Positions 5,434 through 5,498 of a DNA stretch of 5,498 bases are shown piece after piece. The position numbers and the translations under genes were made by a program. Source of the stretch: Deltaproteobacteria bacterium (GTDB taxonomy: Bacteria > Bdellovibrionota > O2-12-FULL-43-9 > JACQJE01); assembly GCA_016205125.1 (NCBI GenBank), contig JACQJE010000207.1, forward strand, positions 1 to 5,498, given 5' to 3'. The notes beneath the pieces are model-generated. The model did no database searches. It was not told where the DNA came from and saw nothing but the letters and a program-made list of their open reading frames with translations. Every line of letters begins with the position of its first letter. Position 1 is the first letter of the stretch.

Positions 5434-5498
5434 ATGAAACGGACGATGTTGTTACTCGCAGGGCTGTTGTGTACCCTCCCTTCTTCGGTTCTTGCAGA
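5434..5498 (+). CDS. N-terminus of an exported protein, cut by the window end
   Basis: Only 21 codons are visible. They encode MKRTMLLLAGL followed by LCTLPSSVLA, a typical Sec signal peptide with Lys-Arg at the start, a leucine-rich core and a probable signal peptidase I site after VLA at residues 19-21. The cysteine at position 13 is not in a good lipobox (GLLC), so a lipoprotein is less likely. The ribosome binding site AGGAG (5421-5425) is 8 nt before the ATG. The mature protein, and hence the function, lies outside the window. The gene is divergent from etfBA. Confidence 0.75.
   Translation, partial: MKRTMLLLAGLLCTLPSSVLA

Overview
This is a stretch of ordinary bacterial chromosome with compact, mostly operonic genes. 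The genes are a vitamin B6 (pyridoxal phosphate) synthase pair, an electron transfer flavoprotein pair, a small membrane HAMP protein, a secreted fibronectin type III-like protein, and the first codons of another exported protein. Sec-type signal peptides, strong purine-rich ribosome binding sites, sigma70-like promoters and balanced base composition suggest a mesophilic Gram-negative-like bacterium. The style recalls Nitrospirota or deltaproteobacteria-like lineages, but that placement is a weak impression and not a result.

Layout from left to right. Positions 1-157 are one non-coding, nearly full-length imperfect palindrome with perfect 16-bp ends, probably a dispersed palindromic or MITE-like repeat. 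It lies just downstream of the pdxS-pdxT operon, which runs on the minus strand (pdxS 807-1691, pdxT 169-774). The operon has a recognisable promoter near 1779-1807 whose -35 box lies inside a perfect 12-bp palindrome. Immediately upstream of that promoter is a second, unrelated 71-bp inverted-repeat element (1825-1895) flanked by 7-bp direct repeats. Next comes a minus-strand gene for a two-helix membrane protein with a HAMP domain (1927-2490). Divergent from it is a plus-strand gene for an exported three-domain FN3-like protein (2589-3500), which appears to be transcribed without a leader. That gene meets etfA (3497-4483, minus) tail to tail with overlapping stop codons. etfB (4486-5280, minus) is 2 nt upstream of etfA. 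A divergent promoter region (5281-5433) separates etfB from a plus-strand exported protein that runs off the window at 5434.

How the genes work together. PdxS and PdxT form the DXP-independent pyridoxal 5'-phosphate synthase, with PdxT supplying ammonia from glutamine to PdxS. EtfB and EtfA form the heterodimeric flavoprotein that carries electrons between dehydrogenases and the quinone pool or other partners; no dehydrogenase partner is in view. The HAMP and FN3 genes share an intergenic region, but nothing in the sequence proves a joint function.

I see no CRISPR array, transposase, tRNA, rRNA, defence cassette or clearly novel multigene system. The most unusual content is the two non-coding palindromic elements that flank the pdxST operon, one on each side.
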